7,424 nt of DNA from an uncultured Eubacteriales bacterium. GTDB lineage: Bacteria > Bacillota > Clostridia > Lachnospirales > Lachnospiraceae. The position numbers and the translations under genes were made by a program. The stretch covers positions 1-7,424 of the forward strand of contig CACZSO010000034.1 in NCBI GenBank assembly GCA_902783795.1, read 5' to 3'. Each line of letters opens with the position of its first letter. Position 1 is the first letter of the stretch. This document shows positions 1-5,655 of this stretch, piece by piece. The notes under the pieces were generated by a model. The model worked only from the letters and a program-made list of their open reading frames with translations, did not search any database and had not been told where the DNA came from.

Positions 1-2
1 AG

Positions 3-77
<75 letters not shown>

Positions 78-240
78 ATATATTATGTTGGCAGAGGGAA
101 CCCTGCCTACACGTGGAGCCCCCCGTTCGACGAAGTCGAACTTAAATGGGCGACACTCCTTTTCCAACATCCGCTTCGCGGATGTCGCCGTGTCGTCAGG
201 ACTCCGTCACTTGCCTCGCAAGTGACACCTCACGACATAC
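78..240. repeat. hairpin-rich spacer between tRNA-Arg and tRNA-His
   Basis: This 163-base spacer contains several tight inverted repeats. One is a 7-base stem with loop GAA at 125-141. Another is an 8-base stem with loop TTC at 167-185. A third is a 9-base stem with loop CTC at 206-226. The last is enclosed by an outer imperfect 10-base inverted repeat (191-200 with 228-237, one mismatch). No T-run follows in the direction of tRNA transcription, so they do not look like terminators. They may guide processing of the tRNA precursor or be small repeat elements. Confidence 0.6.
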
Positions 241-314
<74 letters not shown>

Positions 315-338
315 ATGACTCCCCGACTCATACAGTTC

Positions 339-420
339 AACTTCGTCCTTCGGACTCGTTTCACTGAATTCGCTGGAGGCTCCCGACTTGATTCGACTTC
401 GTCCTGACGGACTCGTCTCA
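339..420. repeat. two diverged copies of a hairpin repeat in the tRNA-Asn/tRNA-Arg spacer
   Basis: The 120-base spacer between tRNA-Arg and tRNA-Asn carries two related segments, at 339-363 and 395-420. Both have the form ACTTCGTCC, a 3-4 base loop, then GGACTCGTYTCA, so each forms a GTCC/GGAC hairpin. The copies differ mainly in the loop (TTC versus TGAC). A 9-base stretch of the second copy (401-409) recurs in inverted form at 194-202 in the other tRNA spacer, so the two spacers share sequence. Confidence 0.6.
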
Positions 421-434
421 TTAAGTCTACCGAG

Positions 435-506
435 CTCCCCGAGTAGGGATCGAACCTACAACCCTCCGGTTAACAGCCGGATGCTCTGCCATTGAGCTAT
501 CGAGGA
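435..506 (-). tRNA. tRNA-Asn (anticodon GTT)
   Basis: On the minus strand the acceptor TCCTCGA pairs with TCGGGGA. The anticodon stem TCCGG/CCGGA encloses loop CTGTTAA with anticodon GTT, and the T loop is TTCGATC. The discriminator is G and CCA is not encoded. It is the first tRNA behind the consensus promoter, with its 5' end only about 5 bases from the expected transcription start. Confidence 0.96.
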
Positions 507-517
507 ATGCACAGAGT

Positions 518-546
518 ATTGTACAGCCTTTTTAAGGCATTGTCAA
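518..546 (-). promoter_or_regulatory. consensus sigma-70 type promoter of the tRNA cluster
   Basis: On the minus strand, TTGACA (541-546) and TACAAT (518-523) are separated by exactly 17 bases. The expected start near 511 is just before tRNA-Asn. The spacer contains the inverted repeat GCCTT-AAA-AAGGC. A near-consensus box pair is typical of stable RNA promoters. It lies in the gap after the Nudix gene, so the tRNAs do not depend on read-through. Confidence 0.85.
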
Positions 547-563
547 CTATAAAGTTAGGTTTT

Positions 564-1208
564 TCACGGTTTATCTGCTCCGATCTGCCGTCGGTATTCT
601 TTTGCCATATACCAGGTCAGGACATGGACGGCCTGCTGGAAGCGGCCTTCTTTGATGAGCTGCGAGATCTCATCGTCCGAGTAGCTGACGACTTCGATAA
701 ACTCCATATCATCTAATTCCTGACCGGTGACTTTCCGGCAGTTTTCCGCCAGGAAGAGGACAGCATAGGTGTCTGTAATGGTAGCAGAGGCGGGGATGGT
801 GAGGAGATGCGTCCATTCATCGGAGGTATAGCCAGTTTCCTCCAGAAGCTCACGTTTGGCGGCAGAGAGGGCAGCAGCCTGGTCCGGGACAGAAGGTGAG
901 CCGGCAGAATGACCGGCATCCGCTGAAGCTGTGCCGGTGGTACCCTCGTCTTTTTCTTCCAGGCCGCCGGCCGGGAATTCGTTCGTGATATCCCGGATGC
1001 CCTGGCGGAACTGGCGGACGCAGATATACCGGCCTGCCTCATCCAGGGCGGCTATGACCACATAGCTTTTCTTTGTATAGGTATAATAAGGTTTGTAGAC
1101 TTTGCCGTCAGGCATCCGATAGGCAGAGCGGCGGAAATCGATCCATTGGTCGGTGATCAGGTGTTCTGTGCTTAGCTCTTCCCATCGGAGTTTTTTGTCA
1201 TCAGCCAT
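564..1208 (-). CDS. Nudix hydrolase, ADP-ribose pyrophosphatase-like, with an insertion in the Nudix box
   Basis: This 214-residue protein most resembles ADP-ribose pyrophosphatases of the Nudix superfamily, which split ADP-ribose into AMP and ribose 5-phosphate in the cytoplasm. Family signs are VRQFRQG (residues 64-70), EFPAGGLEE (77-85) and a C-terminal ELDDMEFIEV segment. The Nudix box GX5EX7REUXEEXGU is recognisable: G82 to E88 form the first part, and R119-E120-L121, E123-E124 and G126-Y127 the metal-binding second part. However, the two halves are separated by 30 residues instead of the usual 7. The extra stretch is rich in Ala, Gly and Ser, so it may be a flexible loop. All catalytic glutamates are kept, so activity is plausible but substrate is unproven. 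An AAGGA-type site lies about 9 bases before the ATG. It starts 39 bases after the radical SAM gene with no terminator between, so it may be the third gene of that operon. Confidence 0.88.
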   Translation of the reverse strand: MADDKKLRWEELSTEHLITDQWIDFRRSAYRMPDGKVYKPYYTYTKKSYVVIAALDEAGRYICVRQFRQGIRDITNEFPAGGLEEKDEGTTGTASADAGHSAGSPSVPDQAAALSAAKRELLEETGYTSDEWTHLLTIPASATITDTYAVLFLAENCRKVTGQELDDMEFIEVVSYSDDEISQLIKEGRFQQAVHVLTWYMAKEYRRQIGADKP

Positions 1209-1247
1209 ATCTAAAAATCCTTTTCTTATGGATCAGTCTGAATAAAG

Positions 1248-2264
1248 TCAGGCTTCATTCCGGGCGCAGGCCGGGTTTTCGTATAATTTCCCGTGTACAA
1301 AATAGTTATAAGAGCGGCAGCCGCCGGCGCAGTGCCAGGCTTCTTTGCAGGAAGCGCAGGCTCCGGTCAGGCTGTCTTTCGTGAATTTACGGTTGTAGGC
1401 GAAAGCATCCGGATCTTCCCAGATATCTTTCAGTGACCGTTCGCGAAGATTCCCCTCGTTGAAGCGCTCATCGTACATGGACTCGCAGCCGCGGACATTG
1501 CCGGAGGAGTCGATGCCTAAGGTAGTCAGGCCGGCCCGGCAGCCGGTATAAGGGACGTAATGGGACTGGATACCGCGAAGCGACCCTTCGGTTTCCGTGT
1601 AGTAGCCAATGTTATCGGCGATGCCTAAAGCGAAGGGCGCGGTCCGGCGGTGGCTTTCTACAAAATCGATGACCTTCTTGAAACTGAAGCGGTAATCGAC
1701 ACCACCGTTTGCGGCATTGCCCATGGGAGAACAGGCCTGCAGCTGCCAGGCGTAAATAGGATGATCACACAGAATGCTGTATAGTTCGTCCAATGTTTCT
1801 GCGTTTTCCCGGTTCAAAGTGCTGATGACGGAGACAGGGATTTTGGCATCCGACAAGGCTCGGAGGGCCTTTAATGCCCGGTCAAAACTGCCTTCCTGGC
1901 GGTATTTGTCATGCACTTCCTTCGGTCCGTCCAGTGAGACAGAAACAGACTCGATCTGAGCATCTTTCAGCTTGCGGATCAAGGGATCCGTGAACAGGAA
2001 ACCATTGGTGATAATATTGACCTTTATGCCCAGTGAGGTGAGTTTTTTAACGATAGTATCCCAGTCCGGACGCATAAACACTTCGCCGCCGATCAGGCTG
2101 ACCCGGCGGCAGTGCAGGTCTTTCAGCTGTTCAGCTACAGAAAGACATTCTTCTGTGGTAAGCTCGTCTTCCCGGGCGCAGCCGCCTGAAGAACCGCAGT
2201 ATTTGCAATGAAAACAGCAGGCAAGGGTGATTTCCCAGACGCAGCTTCTTAATGTGTAATGCAT
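1248..2264 (-). CDS. radical SAM/SPASM peptide-modifying enzyme
   Basis: This 338-residue enzyme is a radical SAM protein with a C-terminal SPASM domain. C16, C20 and C23 form the CX3CX2C motif that binds the SAM-coordinating [4Fe-4S] cluster, and GGE (59-61) is the SAM-binding motif. The C-terminal part shows the complete SPASM pattern CX12GX4C (C242, C260), then CX2CX5CX3C (C303, C306, C312, C316), then C333. That is enough for two auxiliary [4Fe-4S] clusters. Relatives act on ribosomal peptides (anSME, PqqE, MftC, SCIFF maturases). No separate RRE (peptide-recognition) domain is visible, because the radical SAM motif begins almost at the N-terminus. Its ribosome site AAGGTG overlaps the stop codon of the upstream VYAGP-repeat gene, with only 9 bases between the genes, suggesting coupled translation. 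The repeat protein is therefore the likely substrate. The reaction is unknown; thioether or C-C cross-linking, epimerisation or excision at Tyr are all possible. Confidence 0.9.
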   Translation of the reverse strand: MHYTLRSCVWEITLACCFHCKYCGSSGGCAREDELTTEECLSVAEQLKDLHCRRVSLIGGEVFMRPDWDTIVKKLTSLGIKVNIITNGFLFTDPLIRKLKDAQIESVSVSLDGPKEVHDKYRQEGSFDRALKALRALSDAKIPVSVISTLNRENAETLDELYSILCDHPIYAWQLQACSPMGNAANGGVDYRFSFKKVIDFVESHRRTAPFALGIADNIGYYTETEGSLRGIQSHYVPYTGCRAGLTTLGIDSSGNVRGCESMYDERFNEGNLRERSLKDIWEDPDAFAYNRKFTKDSLTGACASCKEAWHCAGGCRSYNYFVHGKLYENPACARNEA

Positions 2265-2273
2265 AGGGACACC

Positions 2274-2855
2274 TTATACATTGGCCTTAGGCGGGGCTTT
2301 TTTCAGAGGGGATCCGCATTCGCTGCAGTATTTGGCCGCAGCTTCATTTATCTTTCCGCAGACAGGACATGCCATGGTTTTTTCTGAAGGATCCGGAACC
2401 GTTTCCTCAGGAATGATTACTTCCGGCTCATCGGCATAGTTTTCAGGATAGGGTCTGTCAGACTTGCGGTGCGGCATCAGCTTATCCTTTAATTTGCTGA
2501 AGAATCCCTGCTTTTGAGCCGGCGGCCCGCCATAGACAGTCTGAAAGATCTCATCCTGATCCCCATCACGCATTAATCCGGGTCCGGCATAGACTTTATC
2601 TGTAAAAGTCTCTTTGACCCGGATCTGATTTACTTCTTCCGGCCCGGCATAGACCAGGTTCATTTCTTCGGGTCCTGCATAGACCTCCAGTATATCCGCT
2701 TCCTGAGAAGAGACCATGTGCCCCATTTCTTCGGGTCCGGCATAGACGGCCGCTATTAATGCATCCTGGGAGGGATCATTCATTTGCTCCGGCCCGGCAT
2801 AGACACCGCTGATCAAAGACTCATCTAATTTTTTGAAATTTTTCTTTTTACTCAT
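2274..2855 (-). CDS. VYAGP-repeat protein with C-terminal zinc ribbon, candidate radical SAM substrate
   Basis: I do not recognise a named family. The start at 2855 is chosen because AGGAG (2864-2868) lies 8 bases upstream; an in-frame ATG at 2888 has no such site. The resulting 193-residue protein begins MSKKKNFKK and carries six copies of V-Y-A-G-P, with tyrosines at 19, 38, 59, 69, 89 and 108. The fuller unit is roughly D-x-L/I-I-x-x-V-Y-A-G-P-E-E-M. Spacing is 19, 21, 10, 20 and 19 residues, and the last copy is VYGGP. A basic segment GFFSKLKDKL follows at about 117-126, then a Pro/Glu-rich linker, then a zinc ribbon with CPVC (163-166) and CSEC (177-180). No signal peptide or classical leader is present. 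It sits immediately before a SPASM radical SAM gene, so a modified-peptide role with Tyr as target is inferred. Alternatively it could be a regulatory or scaffold protein with short interaction motifs. Confidence 0.82.
   Translation of the reverse strand: MSKKKNFKKLDESLISGVYAGPEQMNDPSQDALIAAVYAGPEEMGHMVSSQEADILEVYAGPEEMNLVYAGPEEVNQIRVKETFTDKVYAGPGLMRDGDQDEIFQTVYGGPPAQKQGFFSKLKDKLMPHRKSDRPYPENYADEPEVIIPEETVPDPSEKTMACPVCGKINEAAAKYCSECGSPLKKAPPKANV
2523..2804 (-). repeat. six-copy repeat encoding VYAGP motifs
   Basis: Five copies of GGYCCKGCATAGAC appear on the plus strand, beginning at about 2581, 2641, 2671, 2734 and 2791. A diverged sixth (GGCCCGCCATAGAC, starting 2523) encodes VYGGP. The bases between copies differ more than the copies themselves, which suggests selection on the motif rather than a recent DNA duplication. 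Confidence 0.85.
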
Positions 2856-3087
2856 GGATATTGCTCCTGAATATAAATTATTTGACATTCTTTTATGTGT
2901 GAAATCTAACCATGACTAGCTTCCCTTACATAAACATGAGAGCAGAATATGTGCTTAATTAAGCGAGTAAAGAGATATAGCTTATTATACACCTTTCTGA
3001 CCGCATGCTCCCATGACAGGCGTGGCCAGCCAATGGAAATTCGCAAAAAACAGCCATCGTTAAGTCTTAGATACTCCTGTTATCAAT

Positions 3088-3116
3088 ATTATAAGAAAAA
3101 GACAAACCTTTTTCAA
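3088..3116 (-). promoter_or_regulatory. likely promoter of the VYAGP/radical SAM operon
   Basis: On the minus strand, TTGAAA (3111-3116) is followed after exactly 17 bases by TATAAT (3088-3093). Transcription would start near 3081, giving an untranslated leader of about 225 bases before the start codon at 2855. The leader contains inverted repeats and a second TATAAT at 2984-2989, so additional or alternative starts are possible. Confidence 0.65.
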
Positions 3117-3364
3117 GCAACATTTCAGTTATTAAAATTCTCCTGAATAACGGGCTTTGATCTCTTTCATCCCTGTAAACTCAATCATAAATTGAATAAC
3201 ATGAATTTAAGGCTGAATATTATACCAGTCAAGGCTCTTCTCAACCTGATAAACTCAGCCTTATATTAGAAATTCTGATTTTAAGAATGAGTTTGTGGGA
3301 GCGTTTCATTGAGACTTAAGTTATCAGGCATCACTTGACTAATCTTTTTATAACATAGCAGTCT

Positions 3365-3430
3365 GCAGCCGTGGAGCTGCAAAGACTGAACAGCCATAAA
3401 TAATTTAACCCACGCCTGCTGGATTTTTTT
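3365..3430 (+). terminator. terminator-like hairpin with a competing inner hairpin
   Basis: GCAGCCGTGG (3365-3374) pairs with CCACGCCTGC (3410-3419) with one mismatch, and a run of seven T follows at 3424-3430. The left arm can instead pair locally: AGTC-TGCAGC (3360-3369) with GCTGCA-AA-GACT (3376-3387). The two folds are mutually exclusive, as in an attenuator. No clear rightward promoter upstream was found, so it may simply insulate the cassette that begins just downstream. The long loop weakens the terminator call. Confidence 0.35.
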
Positions 3431-3431
3431 C

Positions 3432-3460
3432 TTGAAAGATAGACGAAACAGGGATATACT
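3432..3460 (+). promoter_or_regulatory. promoter of the ExbB/ExbD-like cassette
   Basis: TTGAAA (3432-3437) and TATACT (3455-3460) are separated by 17 bases. The expected start near 3467 leaves a short leader before the AGGAG ribosome site at 3481-3485. Confidence 0.75.
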
Positions 3461-3493
3461 TACTAACAGAAGATTACAAAAGGAGTGTGCGGT

Positions 3494-3997
3494 ATGTTCT
3501 GGAAAATCATCTGGAAAAACCTGATAGGATTTGATCTGGTGATCTTTATTGCGGCTGCCTTGAACGGGGTGGTGTTTTACCTGGCGTACCGGTACGCTAA
3601 AATCTTGTACCAGAAACTTCATCTGACTGTGTTTGTGCCTTCTCACAGGAAGCATCCGGAGAAGACTGCTGATGCGGTGCTCCGGGTGGATGAGGAGGAG
3701 GTCGTCAACCTTAGGAAGTATTCTGAGGGACTGTATGCGGTATTCGTGAATGTGACGGCCATCTTCCCTTTGCTGGGTATCTTAGGCACCGTGATCTCAT
3801 TGATCCCCATGGTTTCTGATATGGCCGATATGCAGCAGAACTTCTTCGCTGCATTGACATCCACCTTCTGGGGACTGATCTTTGCCATCATATTTAAACT
3901 GCTGGATGGCCTGCTGTCTTCGAAGATCGAGGACAATGATAAGAACGTGAGTCTTCTGTTAAGCAGGAAGGGGCAGGAGGAAGAGGTGGTATCTTGA
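3494..3997 (+). CDS. minimal ExbB/TolQ/MotA-like proton channel protein
   Basis: This 167-residue membrane protein belongs to the ExbB/TolQ/MotA proton-channel superfamily, whose members form a pentamer around two ExbD/TolR/MotB helices and convert proton flow into mechanical work. Three membrane segments are visible, at about 13-37, 78-107 and 118-142. The second contains FPLLGILGTVISLI, close to the family's PLLGxLGTVxGM. The third contains AALTSTFWGLIFAI, close to ALxTTxxGLxxAI. It is shorter than typical ExbB (about 200-240 residues), with a small cytoplasmic loop and a short acidic tail. The start at ATG 3494 is preferred over an in-frame GTG at 3485, because AGGAG (3481-3485) is 8 bases before the ATG and would overlap the GTG. 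Its stop overlaps the start of the next gene by four bases (TTGA), implying coupled translation with the ExbD-like partner. Confidence 0.85.
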   Translation: MFWKIIWKNLIGFDLVIFIAAALNGVVFYLAYRYAKILYQKLHLTVFVPSHRKHPEKTADAVLRVDEEEVVNLRKYSEGLYAVFVNVTAIFPLLGILGTVISLIPMVSDMADMQQNFFAALTSTFWGLIFAIIFKLLDGLLSSKIEDNDKNVSLLLSRKGQEEEVVS

Positions 3998-4608
3998 AGC
4001 GGCGGGAGATTTTTATCGAGCTCACTTCGCTTCTGGATGTGATCCTGATCATGATCTTTATCCTGCTGGGCCAGGCGAAAGCCCAGGCAAGGGAGGCGGT
4101 AGATCAGGCAGAAGCAGAGCGGGCAGCCATGTCCGGAATGTCCTATGAGATAGAGGCGCTTAAGGAAGAAGAAGCTCAGATGAAAGCTTCTTTTGAAGAA
4201 GCAGAAGCGGCGTTTGAAAAGGAAAAAGCGGCACTTTCAGAAAGCATTGACGCTTTAGAGCGGCGGCTGATCACGGAGGGCGTGGTCATGGAAAACAGTC
4301 TGGTGCTGACGGTCAGCGCGGACGATGAGGCTGCGGTGCTTCTGGAGGTGGACAATGGTGAATCTATCCGGATCCCTTATGACTGGGGTAATGATAATTA
4401 TCTGAAGAACCGGCTGGCCAGCCTCCTGACGGAGCAGCTCACTAATGCTGATGAAAGATCTGTTTTTATCGTTTTCCAATACGACAGGACACGGATCTAT
4501 CAGACGGAATATGAAGTGATCGGCGAGGTCATCCGGGAGATCAAACTGGAAGCAGGAAAGCGGGAGATACCGCTGAATTTCATAGAATTGGATATATTTG
4601 AACTGTGA
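3994..4608 (+). CDS. ExbD/TolR-like protein with coiled coil
   Basis: The 204-residue product starts at TTG, overlapping the previous stop, with GAGGTGG four bases upstream; internal ATG starts would remove the membrane helix. Residues 6-25 (IFIELTSLLDVILIMIFILL) match the ExbD/TolR membrane helix, and D15 stands at the position of the conserved proton-carrying Asp. A charged helical stretch rich in Ala, Glu and Lys (about 30-95) is probably a coiled coil. The C-terminal part (about 100-204) has strand and helix segments with short similarity to ExbD/TolR extracytoplasmic domains, but it is diverged. It is inferred to be the rod or anchor subunit working with the upstream channel protein, coupling proton flow to movement outside the membrane. 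Zorya ZorB or MotB relatives are alternatives, but no peptidoglycan-binding OmpA domain is recognisable. Confidence 0.8.
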   Translation: MKRREIFIELTSLLDVILIMIFILLGQAKAQAREAVDQAEAERAAMSGMSYEIEALKEEEAQMKASFEEAEAAFEKEKAALSESIDALERRLITEGVVMENSLVLTVSADDEAAVLLEVDNGESIRIPYDWGNDNYLKNRLASLLTEQLTNADERSVFIVFQYDRTRIYQTEYEVIGEVIREIKLEAGKREIPLNFIELDIFEL

Positions 4609-4620
4609 AGGAGGAGAATC

Positions 4621-5106
4621 ATGGAACAGCAGAATGCACCGGAAAACCGGAACACACCGGAAGTTAAGGAATCAACTACAAGGTCTCAGCAGAAAAAGAG
4701 CCATACAGGCGCGAAAGCCGGCGTAACGGCAGCCGTGATATTGGCGCTTTTAGGCGGCGGATACTTTGGATTTGGCGGCGGCCAGGGAGGATTGTTCCCC
4801 AGCGGACAGAGCGGCGAAGGATCCTCCGCCCAGGAATCAGCCATCATTACGGAAAGTGAGAGCGAAAAAGAGTCTGAGGTCATAACGACTCAAGAAGAAG
4901 AGCAGGACCTGAAGATCGTGATCACAGAAAGCGGCATCCAGTATAAAGGTCAGGATGTCAGTGTGACAGAACTGGAAGAGGCGCTGCTGAAAGATTTCCA
5001 CGAGGGTCTCTCCGTCACGGTAAAAGATGACCATGCCATCAAATCTGCCTATGATGAAGTAACAGGCCTGCTGTCGAAACTGAATATAAAGTTTACAGAG
5101 GAATAA
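4621..5106 (+). CDS. membrane-anchored protein with ExbD/TolR-like C-terminal domain
   Basis: This 161-residue protein has a hydrophilic N-terminus, one membrane helix at about 33-52, a Gly- and Ser-rich acidic linker (about 53-95), and a compact C-terminal domain (about 97-159). That domain fits the ExbD/TolR extracytoplasmic fold: a first strand IVITESGIQYKG, then VSVTELEEAL, then the strand SVTVKDD, then a helix and final strand LNIKFTEE. Unlike the preceding gene it has no Asp in its helix, so it is unlikely to carry protons. AGGAGG lies six bases before the ATG, and the gene follows the ExbD-like gene by 12 bases. It is the last gene of the cassette before a strong terminator. The fold assignment rests on pattern similarity only. 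Confidence 0.7.
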   Translation: MEQQNAPENRNTPEVKESTTRSQQKKSHTGAKAGVTAAVILALLGGGYFGFGGGQGGLFPSGQSGEGSSAQESAIITESESEKESEVITTQEEEQDLKIVITESGIQYKGQDVSVTELEEALLKDFHEGLSVTVKDDHAIKSAYDEVTGLLSKLNIKFTEE

Positions 5107-5110
5107 ACAT

Positions 5111-5160
5111 GAAAAAAGCTCCGGCTTAAGGAAACAGCCCTTAGACCGGAGCCTTTTTAT
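5111..5160. terminator. strong bidirectional Rho-independent terminator
   Basis: GCTCCGG-CTTAAGG (5118-5131) pairs with the complementary arm ending CCGGAGC (5146-5152), with one mismatch and one wobble. It is followed by TTTTT on the plus strand and preceded by A6 (T6 on the minus strand). It lies between convergent genes, five bases after one stop and seven before the other, so it can end transcription of both operons. Confidence 0.9.
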
Positions 5161-5166
5161 ATCAGT

Positions 5167-5628
5167 TTACTCAATGACGTAGTAGGTGATCCGTACCGTA
5201 GTTGCTTCTCTGATGGCTTTGCAGACAAAGACATGATTCTCCAGCCAGCGGAGAGATTCCGCATAGACTTCAAAGGTCGGGACTGTGGCAAAGTAGTAGA
5301 GAGAAGGATCGATAAACGCGCCTTTCAGGACCTGAGAGACATACTCTTCCGGCACGGTCCGGATACCATTATTCTCTACATAGAAAGAGCTTCCATCCGT
5401 AAGGCGGATGCCGTAGCGGGCGGAAAGTTCGCATTTTCCATCCGGACGGATGACCTGGGAATCTACGCCGCAAGGAAGGATCTCACCTTCTAGCGGGTTG
5501 CCTTCCAGATCTGTGCCTGAAACAGTGCCTCCCAGAATAAGGATCAGCTGCCGGCGGCCGTTTTTCTCATCCTGTCCGATGAGCACCGGAGATACCACAG
5601 AAGCGGTGACGGTAAATAATTCTCTCAT
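5167..5628 (-). CDS. DUF3237 family protein
   Basis: This 153-residue protein has the features I associate with the DUF3237 family. These are GGTVSGTDLEG near 33-43, ILPCGVDSQVIRPDGK at 50-65, ARYGIRLTDGS at 70-80, a YVENNGIR segment at 83-90, and a C-terminal YYFATVPTFE followed by LRWLENHVFV. Family members are small beta-rich cytoplasmic proteins without an established general reaction. No signal peptide or membrane helix is seen. AAGGA lies eight bases before the ATG. It follows the esterase gene by 27 bases on the same strand and has no promoter of its own, so the two are very likely cotranscribed and may act on related compounds. Function remains unknown. Confidence 0.85.
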   Translation of the reverse strand: MRELFTVTASVVSPVLIGQDEKNGRRQLILILGGTVSGTDLEGNPLEGEILPCGVDSQVIRPDGKCELSARYGIRLTDGSSFYVENNGIRTVPEEYVSQVLKGAFIDPSLYYFATVPTFEVYAESLRWLENHVFVCKAIREATTVRITYYVIE

Positions 5629-5655
5629 AAATACTATCCTTTCTGACCTGCTGGC

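Larger units (their letters stand above)
2856..3454. other. divergent AT-rich intergenic region
   Basis: About 600 bases with no convincing gene separate the VYAGP operon (leftward) from the ExbB/ExbD-like cassette (rightward). It holds a strong leftward promoter at 3088-3116, a leftward TATAAT without a good -35 box at 2984-2989, and a leftward extended -10 (TGGTATAAT) at 3219-3227. It also holds the perfect 12-base palindrome GCTTAATTAAGC at 2953-2964 and a terminator-like hairpin at 3365-3430. Short open frames here lack ribosome sites. Confidence 0.6.

Noticed and set aside
125..226. Hairpins in the tRNA spacer as terminators or a CRISPR array
   Set aside because: No T-run follows on the transcribed strand, and the repeats are neither regularly spaced nor identical.
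527..539. Inverted repeat GCCTT-AAA-AAGGC as a terminator of the Nudix gene
   Set aside because: No T-run follows on the minus strand, and it lies in the spacer of the tRNA promoter.
2856..2888. Upstream ATG at 2888 as the start of the VYAGP-repeat protein
   Set aside because: No ribosome site precedes it, whereas AGGAG lies at ideal distance before the ATG at 2855, and the extra 11 residues show nothing conserved.
2959..3057. A 32-codon minus-strand frame in the leader of the VYAGP operon, considered as a small peptide precursor
   Set aside because: The nearest AGGAG-like site is about 17 bases upstream, too far away, and the sequence overlaps inverted repeats and a TATAAT. It is more likely non-coding.
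3281..3655. A 124-codon minus-strand frame across the cassette promoter and the start of the channel gene
   Set aside because: It overlaps a well-supported gene and promoter, has no ribosome site and encodes no recognisable domain.
3494..5106. A Zorya-type defence system
   Set aside because: Zorya needs a ZorA with a long tail, a ZorB with a peptidoglycan-binding domain, and helicase or nuclease partners. The channel protein here is only 167 residues and no such partners are present.
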